In this document: positions 1 through 8,217 of the stretch, one piece after another
How the letters are laid out: each line of letters begins with the position of its first letter
Position numbering within the stretch: position 1 is the first letter of the stretch
DNA from: Bacillus sp. ISL-34
GTDB lineage: Bacteria > Bacillota > Bacilli > Bacillales > DSM-1321
Assembly: GCF_018613325.1 (NCBI RefSeq)
Contig: NZ_JAGGQJ010000001.1
Location: forward strand, 1-64,000
Direction: 5' to 3'
DNA: 64,000 bases
Position numbers and translations under genes: made by a program
The notes under the pieces: model-generated
The model's database searches: none
The model's input: only the letters and a program-made list of their open reading frames with translations
Told to the model about the DNA's origin: nothing

Positions 1-54
1 AAAAATGAAATACCTTCTTCTAATTATCTAGTTTTGAGGGAATAAAATTTTTTC

Positions 55-82
55 TTGCATTTTCTCAAAAAGACGTTATAAT
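55..82 (+). promoter_or_regulatory. Putative sigma-A promoter ahead of 5S rRNA
   Basis: TTGCAT, a 16-bp spacer and a perfect TATAAT lie just upstream of the 5S gene. It could be an internal promoter that adds transcription of the 5S-tRNA part of the rRNA operon. The spacing is slightly short and the -35 matches four of six positions. Confidence 0.4.
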
Positions 83-111
83 AATATATGTCTTGAAAAA
101 ATGTTAACATT

Positions 112-229
<118 letters not shown>

Positions 230-237
230 TACATTGT

Positions 238-312
238 TCCGCAGTAGCTCAGTGGTAGAGCATTCGGCTGTTAACCGAACGGTCGTAGGTTCGAGTCCTA
301 CCTGCGGAGCCA
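238..312 (+). tRNA. tRNA-Asn (GUU)
   Basis: Cloverleaf with acceptor TCCGCAG/CTGCGGA, anticodon GTT and encoded CCA. First tRNA of the array, as in B. subtilis trnD. Confidence 0.95.
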
Positions 313-317
313 TTATT

Positions 318-409
318 GGAGAGCTGTCCGAGTGGCCGAAGGAGCACGATTGGAAATCGTGTAGACGGGTAACCCTGTCTCAAGGGTTCAAATCCCTTGC
401 TCTCCGCCA
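318..409 (+). tRNA. tRNA-Ser (GGA)
   Basis: Class II tRNA of 92 nt with a long variable arm, acceptor GGAGAGC/GCTCTCC, anticodon GGA and encoded CCA. Confidence 0.95.
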
Positions 410-418
410 TTTATACCT

Positions 419-493
419 GGCCCGTTGGTCAAGCGGTTAAGACACCGCCCTTTCACGGCGGTAACACGGGTTCGAATCCCGTACGGGTCACCA
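419..493 (+). tRNA. tRNA-Glu (UUC)
   Basis: 75-nt cloverleaf with anticodon TTC in the loop between CCGCC and GGCGG, and an encoded CCA. Confidence 0.95.
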
Positions 494-508
494 TTTAGAC
501 AACATATT

Positions 509-584
509 GGAGGATTAGCTCAGCTGGGAGAGCATCTGCCTTACAAGCAGAGGGTCGGCGGTTCGATCCCGTCATCCTCCACCA
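509..584 (+). tRNA. tRNA-Val (UAC)
   Basis: 76-nt cloverleaf, acceptor GGAGGAT/ATCCTCC, anticodon TAC, encoded CCA. It is followed by an unusually long spacer. Confidence 0.95.
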
Positions 585-688
585 TTTTTCAATAAGATCA
601 GGTTGTTTCTGCATAAAGGATTGATTAATCAGCCCATTGAAACGCTCAACACGAAAACTTGATGCATAAAAAGCAACATTATTACCGT
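585..688 (+). other. Long spacer inside the tRNA array with a transposase-like relic
   Basis: This 104-bp gap contrasts with gaps of 5-35 bp elsewhere in the array. Read on the minus strand it encodes a stretch beginning VERFNGLINQSF, which recalls the DDE transposase motif VERFNxxL. The match is short and could be chance. No tRNA structure is visible in the gap. Confidence 0.3.
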
Positions 689-762
<74 letters not shown>

Positions 763-767
763 TCTAT

Positions 768-843
768 GGTCCCGTGGTGTAGCGGTTAACATGCCTGCCT
801 GTCACGCAGGAGATCGCGGGTTCGATTCCCGTCGGGACCGCCA
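768..843 (+). tRNA. tRNA-Asp (GUC)
   Basis: 76 nt, acceptor GGTCCCG/CGGGACC, anticodon GTC, encoded CCA. Confidence 0.95.
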
Positions 844-855
844 TTTTTATTGTTT

Positions 856-931
856 GGCTCAGTAGCTCAGTCGGTAGAGCAAAGGACTGAAAATCCTTGT
901 GTCGGCGGTTCGATTCCGTCCTGAGCCACCA
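856..931 (+). tRNA. tRNA-Phe (GAA)
   Basis: 76 nt, acceptor GGCTCAG/CTGAGCC, anticodon GAA, encoded CCA. Confidence 0.95.
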
Positions 932-938
932 TAGTAGT

Positions 939-1014
<76 letters not shown>

Positions 1015-1030
1015 TGTTTCATCCATATGC

Positions 1031-1114
1031 GGAGGGGTAGCGAAGTGGCTAAACGCGGCGGACTGTAAATCCGCTCCTTCGGGTTCGGCAGTTCGAATCT
1101 GCCCCCCTCCACCA
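1031..1114 (+). tRNA. tRNA-Tyr (GUA)
   Basis: Class II tRNA of 84 nt with a bacterial-type long variable arm, anticodon GTA, acceptor GGAGGGG/CCCCTCC, encoded CCA. Confidence 0.95.
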
Positions 1115-1124
1115 TCTTTATTAC

Positions 1125-1198
1125 AGGGGTATAGTTTAAAGGTAGAACAGAGGTCTCCAAAACCTCCAGTGTGGGTTCAATTCCTACTACCCCTGCCA
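1125..1198 (+). tRNA. tRNA-Trp (CCA)
   Basis: 74 nt, acceptor AGGGGTA/TACCCCT, anticodon CCA, encoded 3' CCA. Confidence 0.95.
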
Positions 1199-1214
1199 AT
1201 TTCAATCCTATAAT

Positions 1215-1291
1215 GGCGATTGTGGCGAAGTGGTTAACGCACCTGATTGTGGTTCAGGCATTCGTGGGTTCGATTCCCATCAGTCGCCCCA
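1215..1291 (+). tRNA. tRNA-His (GUG)
   Basis: 77 nt with the extra 5' G(-1) opposite C73, anticodon GTG and encoded CCA. Confidence 0.95.
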
Positions 1292-1326
1292 TTTTTAAAA
1301 ATATGATATAATGATTACAACGTTAT

Positions 1327-1401
1327 TGGGCTATAGCCAAGCGGTAAGGCAACGGATTTTGATTCCGTCATGCGAAGGTTCGATCCCTTCTAGCCCAGCC
1401 A
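1327..1401 (+). tRNA. tRNA-Gln (UUG)
   Basis: 75 nt, acceptor TGGGCTA/TAGCCCA, anticodon TTG, encoded CCA. A TATAAT at 1307-1312 lies in the spacer ahead of it, but no matching -35 is present. Confidence 0.95.
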
Positions 1402-1404
1402 TAT

Positions 1405-1479
1405 GCGAAAGTAGTTCAGTGGTAGAATACAACCTTGCCAAGGTTGGGGTCGCGGGTTCGAATCCCGTCTTTCGCTCCA
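1405..1479 (+). tRNA. tRNA-Gly (GCC)
   Basis: 75 nt, acceptor GCGAAAG/CTTTCGC, anticodon GCC, encoded CCA. Confidence 0.95.
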
Positions 1480-1487
1480 AAAACGTT

Positions 1488-1561
1488 GGCGGCATAGCCA
1501 AGCGGTAAGGCAGAGGTCTGCAAAACCTTTACCACCGGTTCGATTCCGGTTGCCGCCTCCA
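1488..1561 (+). tRNA. tRNA-Cys (GCA)
   Basis: 74 nt, acceptor GGCGGCA/TGCCGCC, anticodon GCA, encoded CCA. Confidence 0.95.
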
Positions 1562-1569
1562 ACATACAT

Positions 1570-1650
1570 GCCGGTGTGGCGGAATTGGCAGACGCGCACG
1601 ACTCAAAATCGTGTTCCTCTGGAGTGCCGGTTCGACCCCGGCCACCGGTA
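1570..1650 (+). tRNA. tRNA-Leu (CAA)
   Basis: Class II tRNA with acceptor GCCGGTG/CACCGGT (terminal G-U pair) and anticodon CAA. After the discriminator A the genome reads TCA, not CCA, so the end must be made by CCA-adding enzyme. Last tRNA of the array; B. subtilis trnD carries one more Leu here. Confidence 0.93.
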
Positions 1651-1680
1651 TCATGAAACAGCCAAGAGTGCTGTTGAATC

Positions 1681-1721
1681 AAGGTCTTACACTTAATTGT
1701 GTAAGGCCTTTTTTCTTTTTT
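1681..1721 (+). terminator. Terminator of the rRNA/tRNA operon
   Basis: A 12-bp stem (AAGGTCTTACAC with GTGTAAGGCCTT, one G-U pair) is followed by a long T tract. Confidence 0.9.
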
Positions 1722-1725
1722 TTTT

Positions 1726-2006
1726 GGATGTCAAAGTTCGTTTACTCACTGCACATTATTTGTGTCAAATCTGTAGTGTGAGATTCTTGGACATAAAAAC
1801 TGTTTCAACCTGATGAATATCTTTTGGATCATTTTAAAAGTTGTTTTATAAGGTGGTATAGAAAATGACATATTTCATTATTCTGGAAAATGTTCACGTT
1901 CGAATAAGAATCAGGTATCACCTGTTGTAAAGCAGCATATTTCAATTCCATTAGATTAGAACATCTCCTTTGCCTACTATACGATAAAATAGGATGAATT
2001 TCCTCT
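1726..2006. other. Intergenic, no gene seen
   Basis: About 280 bp of AT-rich sequence with stops in all frames. I see no RNA gene, promoter pair or repeat that I can support. Confidence 0.4.
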
Positions 2007-2008
2007 TT

Positions 2009-2043
2009 AAAAAAGACAGCTCATAATAGAGCTGTCTTTTTTA
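2009..2043. terminator. Bidirectional terminator
   Basis: AAAAGACAGCTC and GAGCTGTCTTTT pair around ATAATA and are flanked by A and T runs. It sits directly at the end of the decayed minus-strand cistron to its right. Confidence 0.8.
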
Positions 2044-2336
2044 GTATTCACCATTTTCTTCTGAAATTGGAATTCCTTCTGCATCAAGCAATTCCGGCTC
2101 TGGTTCTTCATTTTCATATCTATATTTTTGTTCCTTCACTAATTTTTATCTTTTGATATTCTTCTTTGCTCATTCCTTCCCAAGTTTTCAAAAGTTGAAC
2201 ATGGCCAATGCCAGGATTCACATCTTGTTGAGCATCCATTAAAGCACTGCTAAAAAATATAACTCTGTAGAGAAAGGCCATTGTTACAAGCGATACAATT
2301 AAACTTACGTTTTAGCTATTTTTAGGAATTTTTCAT
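2041..2336 (-). pseudogene. Frameshifted small membrane protein gene, third cistron of a dead operon
   Basis: Reading the minus strand and stitching frames gives one coherent protein. It starts MK-FLKIAKT, has a hydrophobic segment (SLIVSLVTMAFLYRVIFF), then GIGHVQLLKTWEGMSKEEY, and ends EPELLDAEGIPISEENGEY. At least two frame changes are needed: near the start, and near 2140 (EEYQKIK into LVKEQKYRYENEE). Its ATG overlaps the TGA of the preceding broken cistron, a coupled arrangement. I do not recognise the family; a single-pass membrane protein is all the sequence shows. Confidence 0.5.
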
Positions 2337-2603
2337 TGGTGGGATAATTCTTTCAGAGTGCGTAATTGGTCAAAGGTGGGCATGGTTTGCCCATCCTTTT
2401 CAACTGTATAAAAGTCGACTTTCCACATTACGCAGCTCTCCAGATGAAACACAATCGGCCACAATTATTTGTAAAGTTCTTGTAGCTGTCATTTTTTTAT
2501 CTGGGTGCTTCGCCTGAAGATGCTGTTGTATCGCTCGGAAAAGTTCATTATTTTCTGGACGGTTGGCGTTATAGATTTCTTGTAAACTCTTCGAATTTCC
2601 CAT
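2333..2603 (-). pseudogene. Frameshifted small soluble protein gene, second cistron of a dead operon
   Basis: The first two thirds read MGNSKSLQEIYNANRPENNE onward to VADCVSSG. The reading frame then stops at 2400, while the neighbouring frame continues seamlessly as WKVDFYTVEKDGQ and then MPTFDQLRTLKELSHQ to a TGA at 2333. One indel near 2415-2430 explains the break. The end overlaps the start of the next broken cistron. No family recognised. The repaired length would be about 90 aa, so the apparent 67-aa product is probably not a functional protein. Confidence 0.5.
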
Positions 2604-2621
2604 GGCTTTTCCTACTTTCCA

Positions 2622-2833
2622 TCAATTGTGAATTACATATGCAAGCTTATTTCTGATATTAGTATTGTTTATATTTCGTCTGAGCGCTTCTAATTCCTTC
2701 TTTTTTCAATTAAATCATCACGCAGAAAAAGTGAGATTGCTCATAATTTTTACATGGGTGAATTTTCTAGTTTTCATCAACTATGAAGGTGAGTTCCATA
2801 AATGTAAATGGATTTTGGCATTACTGGTTTCAT
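2622..2833 (-). pseudogene. Remnant of the first cistron of the same dead operon
   Basis: A perfect AGGAGGGTG ribosome-binding site precedes an ATG at 2833, but the frame closes after 18 codons (MKPVMPKSIYIYG...). Further along, coding-like pieces continue in other frames (LFLRDDLIEKRR, then KELEALRRNINNTN and RNKLAYVIHN) and end with a TGA just before the next cistron. The layout is a promoter, a good RBS and a shattered frame. Family not recognised. Confidence 0.35.
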
Positions 2834-2884
2834 AATTTCACCCTCCTAATGAACTAAATATTCTGTCACTTCTGTTAATACAAT

Positions 2885-2913
2885 AGTATGAAGTATCGGG
2901 AAAATACTGTCAA
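2885..2913 (-). promoter_or_regulatory. Sigma-A promoter of the dead operon
   Basis: On the minus strand TTGACA, 17 bp, CATACT. The same -35, spacer length and -10 occur ahead of the intact 96-aa gene at 4206-4496, and a shared ACAGAATATT follows in both leaders. Confidence 0.6.
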
Positions 2914-3255
2914 TCTATATTTCAGTTGTATCTACCAAAATCGCAACATCATATATATAACTACTTAGTGAGGCATGCAAAATGGTATTTTTCTTTCTGG
3001 GAAGCGATCCATATAGAAATCTACATACTCCTGAATAGTTCATAACTTACACTGCTGTTTTTGTGCGTACTAAGTATATGATTTTGTGGATTAATAACTT
3101 ATGCTCAATTTTTTATTATAAGATAAAAATTTTATATCTATATGGTTACTTCATAGTTTAAGGTATTTGTGAATATTTTATGCTAACATAATAATGGTTA
3201 AAAGAATGTAATTAAGATGAGTGAATGATCGAATTATGACTCGGAGGAACTTAAA

Positions 3256-3804
3256 ATGAAAAATAAATTTAAATGGTCAATGGTTTCTATTGCAATTGTT
3301 GCATCAGCTCTTACAGTGGTATCCACATTAAAGCAAAATGCTGAAGAGTATGAATTAAAAAAATCAAAGGCCGAGGATCCAAACAATTATGAAATTGATC
3401 ATTTTAAACAAGTGGAGAAACTTACAGAAGAAGAAATGGAAGAACAAACTTCAGAAATTGGCGGAGTTCAAAATGAACTTGGTATTAGTTCAAATTCAGC
3501 TCAAGATGAAGTTATTGAGGTTATGCATCACATGACACATCAAAAAGTTATTTCTGAAGACAAATGGGGAGCAGTTGAGATGAATTCCGAAAACATCAAT
3601 GCAGTTTACGAAATAGTGAAAGATAGCGACTTCATGCTTAAAGACGATTTGTTAAGAATCGTTACTGGCTGGAAGGAAGGAAGCTTTGACAACGTTGCTC
3701 AAGATCATAACTATTTTTGGAAATATCAAGATGGAACTGTTGGGAGAGCTACCGGAATACTTAACTCAAATGAAGAAGCAGAATTTGTCAAAAATAACTT
3801 TTAA
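3256..3804 (+). CDS. DUF6241-type membrane-anchored protein
   Basis: A 182-aa protein with an N-terminal membrane anchor or uncleaved signal (residues 8-25) and an acidic linker. The C-terminal domain carries VMHHMTHQKV, EDKWGAVEM and DHNYFWKYQDGTVG. I place it in the DUF6241 family of Bacillus proteins from memory; the function is unknown. A GGAGG site sits 8 bp before the ATG. A paralogue with the same motifs lies at 11268-11855 but carries a stop codon, so this is the working copy in the window. It is likely displayed on the outer face of the membrane. Confidence 0.75.
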   Translation: MKNKFKWSMVSIAIVASALTVVSTLKQNAEEYELKKSKAEDPNNYEIDHFKQVEKLTEEEMEEQTSEIGGVQNELGISSNSAQDEVIEVMHHMTHQKVISEDKWGAVEMNSENINAVYEIVKDSDFMLKDDLLRIVTGWKEGSFDNVAQDHNYFWKYQDGTVGRATGILNSNEEAEFVKNNF

Positions 3805-4016
3805 TAAGTAGTAAAAAAGAGCCCATCGAGACTTAATATTATCTCACTTTTAAATATTCTTTATAATAGAAAATACCCTAAAGTACAAATATTGGTGTGG
3901 GGATAGTTTGCAATAAGTAAATAGAATTAAACTGGATATTAATTTGAAGGGTCGAGAGAAGGTTAAAATTTACAAATTACATCAATCAAAATCAAGGAGA
4001 ATTGAAACCAAGAAGT

Positions 4017-4117
4017 ATACAAAATCGAATCAAACAGCATGGCAACTTATCGGAGATTAAGGTGATAGGATTCCATGTCTTACAGTTAGACACACTCATG
4101 CTAGATTATTCATTTAA
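4017..4117 (+). pseudogene. Relic of a tyrosine recombinase C-terminus
   Basis: One frame reads IQNRIKQHGNLSEIKVIGFH, and after a frame change the DNA continues TVRHTHARLFI and stops. The second piece matches the H-x-L-R-H-T-H/F-A core of phage and transposon integrases, and the first matches the segment that usually precedes it. The upstream part of the gene is not recognisable. It points to an old integrated element in this decayed stretch. Confidence 0.45.
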
Positions 4118-4133
4118 ATGTTCATACAGTTAA

Positions 4134-4180
4134 AAATAAAAAACGAATGGGTCAAAGAGTACTAACTCTACCATTCGTTT
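4134..4180 (-). terminator. Terminator of the 96-aa gene
   Basis: AAACGAATGG pairs with CCATTCGTTT, with an inner AGAGT/ACTCT stem. On the minus strand the stem is followed by a T-rich tract. Confidence 0.75.
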
Positions 4181-4205
4181 CGTAAAAAAGAATTGGTCAG
4201 TGATT

Positions 4206-4496
4206 TTAGATTTCAATATTCATAGCATTTAGCTCTGCTTCCGTATAGCCAGAAGAGGATAGGGCGATTTCAATTTCTTCAGCAGCCTTATAATCAAATA
4301 ATTTAAATTTAGACATTAAAGCGAAAGCATTTTGATTTTCAATTGCCAAGGCAACAGCTTCCACGTCTTGCAGTAACTTCAGGTCTTCAATGTAGAATTG
4401 AGCGGTTCTCATTGCTAAATACTCATTCATTGTACTCGAACTGTAGAAAAGTCTTGTTAAAGTGGCGATTGCGTTAGGAACGAAAATCTTATTCAT
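4206..4496 (-). CDS. Hypothetical 96-aa protein
   Basis: A soluble helical protein of 96 aa with no signal peptide and no recognised motif; it ends TEAELNAMNIEI. It has a clear GGAGGGG ribosome-binding site, a near-perfect sigma-A promoter 50-75 bp upstream and its own terminator, so expression is well supported. The leader carries ACAGAATATT between promoter and RBS, shared with the dead operon at 2.8 kb and with the histidine kinase at 17.2 kb. Family and function unknown. Confidence 0.65.
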   Translation of the reverse strand: MNKIFVPNAIATLTRLFYSSSTMNEYLAMRTAQFYIEDLKLLQDVEAVALAIENQNAFALMSKFKLFDYKAAEEIEIALSSSGYTEAELNAMNIEI

Positions 4497-4543
4497 AATT
4501 ACCCCTCCACTATTCGTAATATTCTGTCATTTGAGCTACTACT

Positions 4544-4572
4544 AGTATGAGTCACTCTAAAAATGTTGTCAA
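4544..4572 (-). promoter_or_regulatory. Sigma-A promoter of the 96-aa gene
   Basis: TTGACA, 17-bp spacer, CATACT on the minus strand. The predicted start is near 4537, followed by the ACAGAATATT leader motif at 4518-4527. Confidence 0.65.
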
Positions 4573-4662
4573 TCTTTATCTTTTGAGCATTTTAACTCAC
4601 CATTTGAAAGTAGATCCCGAAATAATATCGTTTTGTAATATGCTTCATATTTTAAGGACAAG

Positions 4663-5115
4663 ATGTTAAGCGTTGAAAGTAATCCCAAAAATAAAGTTTA
4701 TTTGGAACTAATTGTTTTATGTTTTGAAGTATGTGATGAATTTCATTTAGTTATTAGAACTGATATGGGTGCAATAAAAGACTTGGAGGAAATCATAAAT
4801 AAGTTCAAAGCATCATTTAAAGAAATGAGATGCGAATCAACACGGGCTAGTACAACTCTTGGTGATAATCAAACTGCAAATGTTTATTATTTTTATGCTG
4901 ATAGGATTGCAAAATCATTAATAAAAATGATTGCAAAATCTCTTTATCAGTGGGAAATGCCTAATTTGCCTGAGGATTTGTCGTTTTTTAAACAAGGAAA
5001 GGTATGGTTGGCTACTTCTTCTCATAAAAAACAAATTTTTATTTTCCCTGAATGAAACCGAACCTTCAAAAATTATGGTATTGAAGGTTTAAAAGTTGAA
5101 GAATTGGATGATTAA
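4663..5115 (+). pseudogene. Hypothetical gene with a premature in-frame stop
   Basis: The frame opens at 4663 (MLSVESNPKNKVYLELIVLC) and codes for 130 aa to a TGA at 5053-5055. The same frame then continues without another stop as NRTFKNYGIEGLKVEELDD to a TAA at 5113. The continuation is protein-like, so the TGA looks like a nonsense mutation that trims about 20 residues. The shorter product could still be made. Family unknown; the ribosome-binding site is weak (AAGGAC). Confidence 0.4.
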
Positions 5116-5120
5116 ACAAA

Positions 5121-5398
5121 TTATGTCTTTTGGAAATATACAAAGAAATAACTAAAGAGGATGAACCCTATTTTGATTCCAACGCAGCATTAAAATCAAG
5201 ATCTCAACGATTATGTAAGGTCTTTTTTCTTTGTCTTTATTACGACAAATATAATTTAGAACCTGTGCCTTTAGAATAGACCGGAGGGAATATGTTAAGA
5301 AGTTACAAAGGGCGATAAACGATGAAGAAGCATTTGAAAATTTCTTTAGAGAAATGTTATTTATGAAATCTAAGAACAGGGAAGTAGCCGCTTCGTAG
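5121..5398 (+). pseudogene. Frameshifted unknown gene
   Basis: Two coding-like segments follow each other in different frames. The first ends at 5279 (LEIYKEITKEDEPYFDSNAA ... DKYNLEPVPLE). The second runs to 5398 (DRREYVKKLQRAINDEEAFE ... MKSKNREVAAS). One indel near 5275 would join them. No clear start codon is left. Family unknown. Confidence 0.4.
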
Positions 5399-5492
5399 TT
5401 TTTTTAATAATATCGATGAAATATGGTAATGAATAATAAAACCACTATCTAAGAACACTTCACATAACAAATTTTCTAAGGGGCGGAAAATT

Positions 5493-6443
5493 GTGAACAA
5501 TATGGGCTGTCAATGCAGGTCAAATGAAGAATTACAGCAACTGGTCGATAAGGCAAAAAAATATACCAATATGGGAACGGTGGCAGACTATATACCGGCT
5601 CTTGAAAAGGCGAATCCTGAGGATTTGTCTGTTGCTATTTACTATCCTGACGGAAAAGGATTTTGTGCGGGGGATGTAAGAGGTAAATTGACCCTGCAAA
5701 GCATATCAAAAGTTTTGACACTTGCTCTGGTATTAATGGAAAAGGGAGAGGAATATGTGTTTTCCTATGTAGGAAAAGAACCCACTGGTGACCCTTTTAA
5801 TTCGATTGCCAAGTTAGAGACAAACAAGCCCTCCAAGCCGTTAAACCCGATGATCAATGCAGGAGCATTGACTGTGACCCACATGATTGCAGGTAACAGT
5901 GTAAATGAGCGATTTCAGCGTGTTTTACGTTTTATCCGGGAGTTGACGCAAAATCCCACTATCGGATTTAATGAAGATGTTGCCCGGTCAGAATACAATA
6001 CAGCAGACTTGAATAGGTCGTTAAGCTATTTTTTAAAGCAGCATAATGTAATAAATGAGGATGTGGAGGATTTAATTGAATTGTATTCGAAGCAGTGCGC
6101 CATTGAAATGGACAGTAAGGATTTGGCGAGGATAGGTTGTGTGCTGGCCATGAATGGGAAAGATTTGTTGACGGGAAAGCAAATCATCCCCGGGGACATT
6201 GCCCGTATTTGCAAGACATTTATGGTTACTTGCGGCATGTATAATGCATCAGGTGAATTTGCCATTAATGTTGGCATACCAGCTAAAAGCGGTGTTTCAG
6301 GGGGAATCATGGGAGCCGTTCCCGGAAAATGTGGGATTGGAATTTATGGTGCAGCGCTGGATGAGAAGGGGAACAGCGTTGCCGGGATAAAAATCTTGGA
6401 AATGATGGCGAAAAAGTATTCCTTAAGTATGTTTAATTTATAA
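5493..6443 (+). CDS. glsA: Glutaminase
   Basis: 316 aa, the usual length of bacterial serine-type glutaminases, which hydrolyse glutamine to glutamate and ammonia in the cytoplasm. The beta-lactamase-like fold shows its catalytic S-x-x-K (Ser70-Ile-Ser-Lys73 in LQSISKV), the substrate-binding NPMINAGAL (118-126), the GMYNASGEFA segment and the late KSGVSGGIMG motif. I take the GTG at 5493 as the start because AAGGGGCGG lies 7 bp before it; the ATG at 5502 is a less well placed alternative. Single-gene unit; no terminator stood out behind it. Confidence 0.92.
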   Translation: MNNMGCQCRSNEELQQLVDKAKKYTNMGTVADYIPALEKANPEDLSVAIYYPDGKGFCAGDVRGKLTLQSISKVLTLALVLMEKGEEYVFSYVGKEPTGDPFNSIAKLETNKPSKPLNPMINAGALTVTHMIAGNSVNERFQRVLRFIRELTQNPTIGFNEDVARSEYNTADLNRSLSYFLKQHNVINEDVEDLIELYSKQCAIEMDSKDLARIGCVLAMNGKDLLTGKQIIPGDIARICKTFMVTCGMYNASGEFAINVGIPAKSGVSGGIMGAVPGKCGIGIYGAALDEKGNSVAGIKILEMMAKKYSLSMFNL

Positions 6444-6618
6444 CACAGCATTAATGATGAGTCGATTGATATTCATTATGTAGGTAGGTCTTACAGAAAG
6501 TGAAACGCCTATCAGATGCATGATTGAATGAGGTTCAGTCTAAAGCTTTAAAGAATCAAAGCATTTACTTTCACGGTAAAAAAGAACCCTGCTTATAAGG
6601 CAAGGGCCATAGGCTCGA

Positions 6619-6813
6619 TCATAACAAGTTGGAAAAAAGAGATACTTTTTTATATAATGCATGTACCTCTTTATTCCGATTTTCCCCGATGTCATTTCTT
6701 AGCTCGCCTTCCATATCGGTCATTAAATCCGCTAATTTCAATGCCTTTTGTCTGTCGGAAATATTGCTGCGAATGATATATTCATATTTTGCATTGTATT
6801 CAGTCAGTGACAT
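6619..6813 (-). CDS. Small partner protein of the recombinase
   Basis: 64-aa charged helical protein (MSLTEYNAKYEYIIRS...). I start it at the ATG at 6813, behind GGGAGG 9 bp upstream. The frame overlaps the end of the recombinase gene by 14 bp, so the two are probably co-translated. No domain recognised. Small acidic/basic partners next to integrases are often excisionase-like or DNA-binding, but nothing here proves that. Confidence 0.5.
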   Translation of the reverse strand: MSLTEYNAKYEYIIRSNISDRQKALKLADLMTDMEGELRNDIGENRNKEVHALYKKVSLFSNLL

Positions 6814-7381
6814 TTCTTCCGTCCTCCCATCGTGCAAAGTCATTTAAGCTGTCCTCTGGTCCTTCATCATTAATCCCAATGTACTTTAGTGTAATTTCAG
6901 GATGTGAATGGTTAAGGATCATTTGTAACTCAGCAAGGTTCTTACTTCGTTTATAGTGCCAGTACCCGAAAGTTTTCCGCATGGTATGAGTACCGACGCC
7001 CTCGATGTCCACCATGTCTGCTGCTTTATTAAGCTGTCTGTAAGCTTGTATCTTGCTTATTGGCTTATTCCCCTTGCGTGAGGGGAATAGCCATTCACCA
7101 TCAATGGTGGCTATATAGGCTACCAATTCATTACATATATTGTTAAGCTGTATCATTCTTGGCTTCTTTGTTTTGCCTTCCTTAATGATGACCTCATTCT
7201 TGCCTTTAATGTCCTTTATCTTCAGCGATAATAAATCAGTTACACGCAAGCCGGTATTGATGCCTAACAAGAACAATATGTAGTCTCTCTCGCTGCAATG
7301 TCTTTTCAATGACCATTTCATATCATCTAACTTTTCCAATGATCTGATTGGTTGCACGTCTATTAAATGTTCTTTCGGCAA
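6800..7381 (-). CDS. Minimal tyrosine recombinase/integrase
   Basis: 193 aa made up of the catalytic domain only. The active-site set is visible: Arg46 (NTGLRVTDLL), His132 and Arg135 (THTMRKTFG), His158 or His160 (LNHSHPEIT) and the nucleophile Tyr167 (LKYIGI). The N-terminal core-binding domain found in Xer and phage integrases is missing. The start is a TTG behind AAGGGTG. It could serve a small integrated element or DNA inversion; no attachment-site repeats were found nearby. A 64-aa gene overlaps its 3' end. Confidence 0.85.
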   Translation of the reverse strand: MPKEHLIDVQPIRSLEKLDDMKWSLKRHCSERDYILFLLGINTGLRVTDLLSLKIKDIKGKNEVIIKEGKTKKPRMIQLNNICNELVAYIATIDGEWLFPSRKGNKPISKIQAYRQLNKAADMVDIEGVGTHTMRKTFGYWHYKRSKNLAELQMILNHSHPEITLKYIGINDEGPEDSLNDFARWEDGRNVTD

Positions 7382-7682
7382 ATGTGTTCACCCTTATTTC
7401 ACACTAATGAAATCAGTATTTTGAATGTATACTTTTAAGAGTAACATTGAAAAAGGATGGAAGTCAATGTGAGGAGTATACTGATATTTTTGGACTGTCC
7501 ATTTTAGTCCGAGGTATTTTGGTTGTTTATTACTATTAAGGTTGAATAATAGCAATAAAAACTTATGGAACTTGATATAATGAAAATAGTAATATTTTTC
7601 TAAACTAGTGTTATTGATGGATATTTAATAGATGAATTAATTCATTCTGAATTTATGCTTTGGCAGGATTGGGGAAACCACC

Positions 7683-8015
7683 ATGAAGAGAGTTTTAGCT
7701 ATATTGAAAAAGTTACTGCCTTTAAGGTCAAGGTTGATTACTATGGCAACTATGATAGTGTTTTTTTACTGCATGTTCTTGTTCGCAGACCTGGAGAATG
7801 AAAATAGGATATCAGACAGCGAGCGTCATAACGAGCGATCAGTGAATTTTGAAGAGATGAGCAATCAAGAATCGGAAGAGGTGCCAGCAGGTTCTTTGGT
7901 GAACTATTGTAAAGATAGCGCTAATGAAAGTCGCTCCTCCAGCTGGTTTGGTATTGAAGTAAACGAAATGGAACCTAGCGAATACACGGTTGAATGCATT
8001 GAACACTTGGAATAG
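7683..8015 (+). CDS. Hypothetical protein with N-terminal membrane segment
   Basis: 110 aa with one hydrophobic helix (about residues 18-36) and an acidic, probably extracytoplasmic remainder. No family recognised. Past the TAG at 8013-8015 the same frame stays coding-like (WKIEVQDSQKYIREVIVYKG, then FAENDRYRTGYTAG), interrupted by one TGA, and runs up to the terminator at 8188. The gene may therefore be a truncated form of a longer one. No strong RBS is visible (TTGGGGAAA). Confidence 0.45.
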   Translation: MKRVLAILKKLLPLRSRLITMATMIVFFYCMFLFADLENENRISDSERHNERSVNFEEMSNQESEEVPAGSLVNYCKDSANESRSSSWFGIEVNEMEPSEYTVECIEHLE

Positions 8016-8187
8016 CAGCAGAGTTTTCTATGAATCACCTGGAAAATTGAAGTTCAGGATTCACAAAAATACATCCGTGAAGTAATTGTTTATAAGGGCT
8101 TCGCTGAAAATGATCGGTATCGAACAGGGTACACAGCAGGGGAGGCAGAGGAAGTTCTATTTGTTGCATACAGAATATTGACTTTAG

Positions 8188-8217
8188 CCTGTTTGGGTCT
8201 TAACCAAACAGGTTTTT
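8188..8217 (+). terminator. Terminator
   Basis: CCTGTTTGG and CCAAACAGG form a 9-bp stem followed by TTTTT. Confidence 0.85.

Noticed and set aside
8170..8179. Fourth copy of ACAGAATATT as part of the shared leader set
   Set aside because: It lies inside a coding-like stretch just before a terminator, without promoter or start codon nearby.
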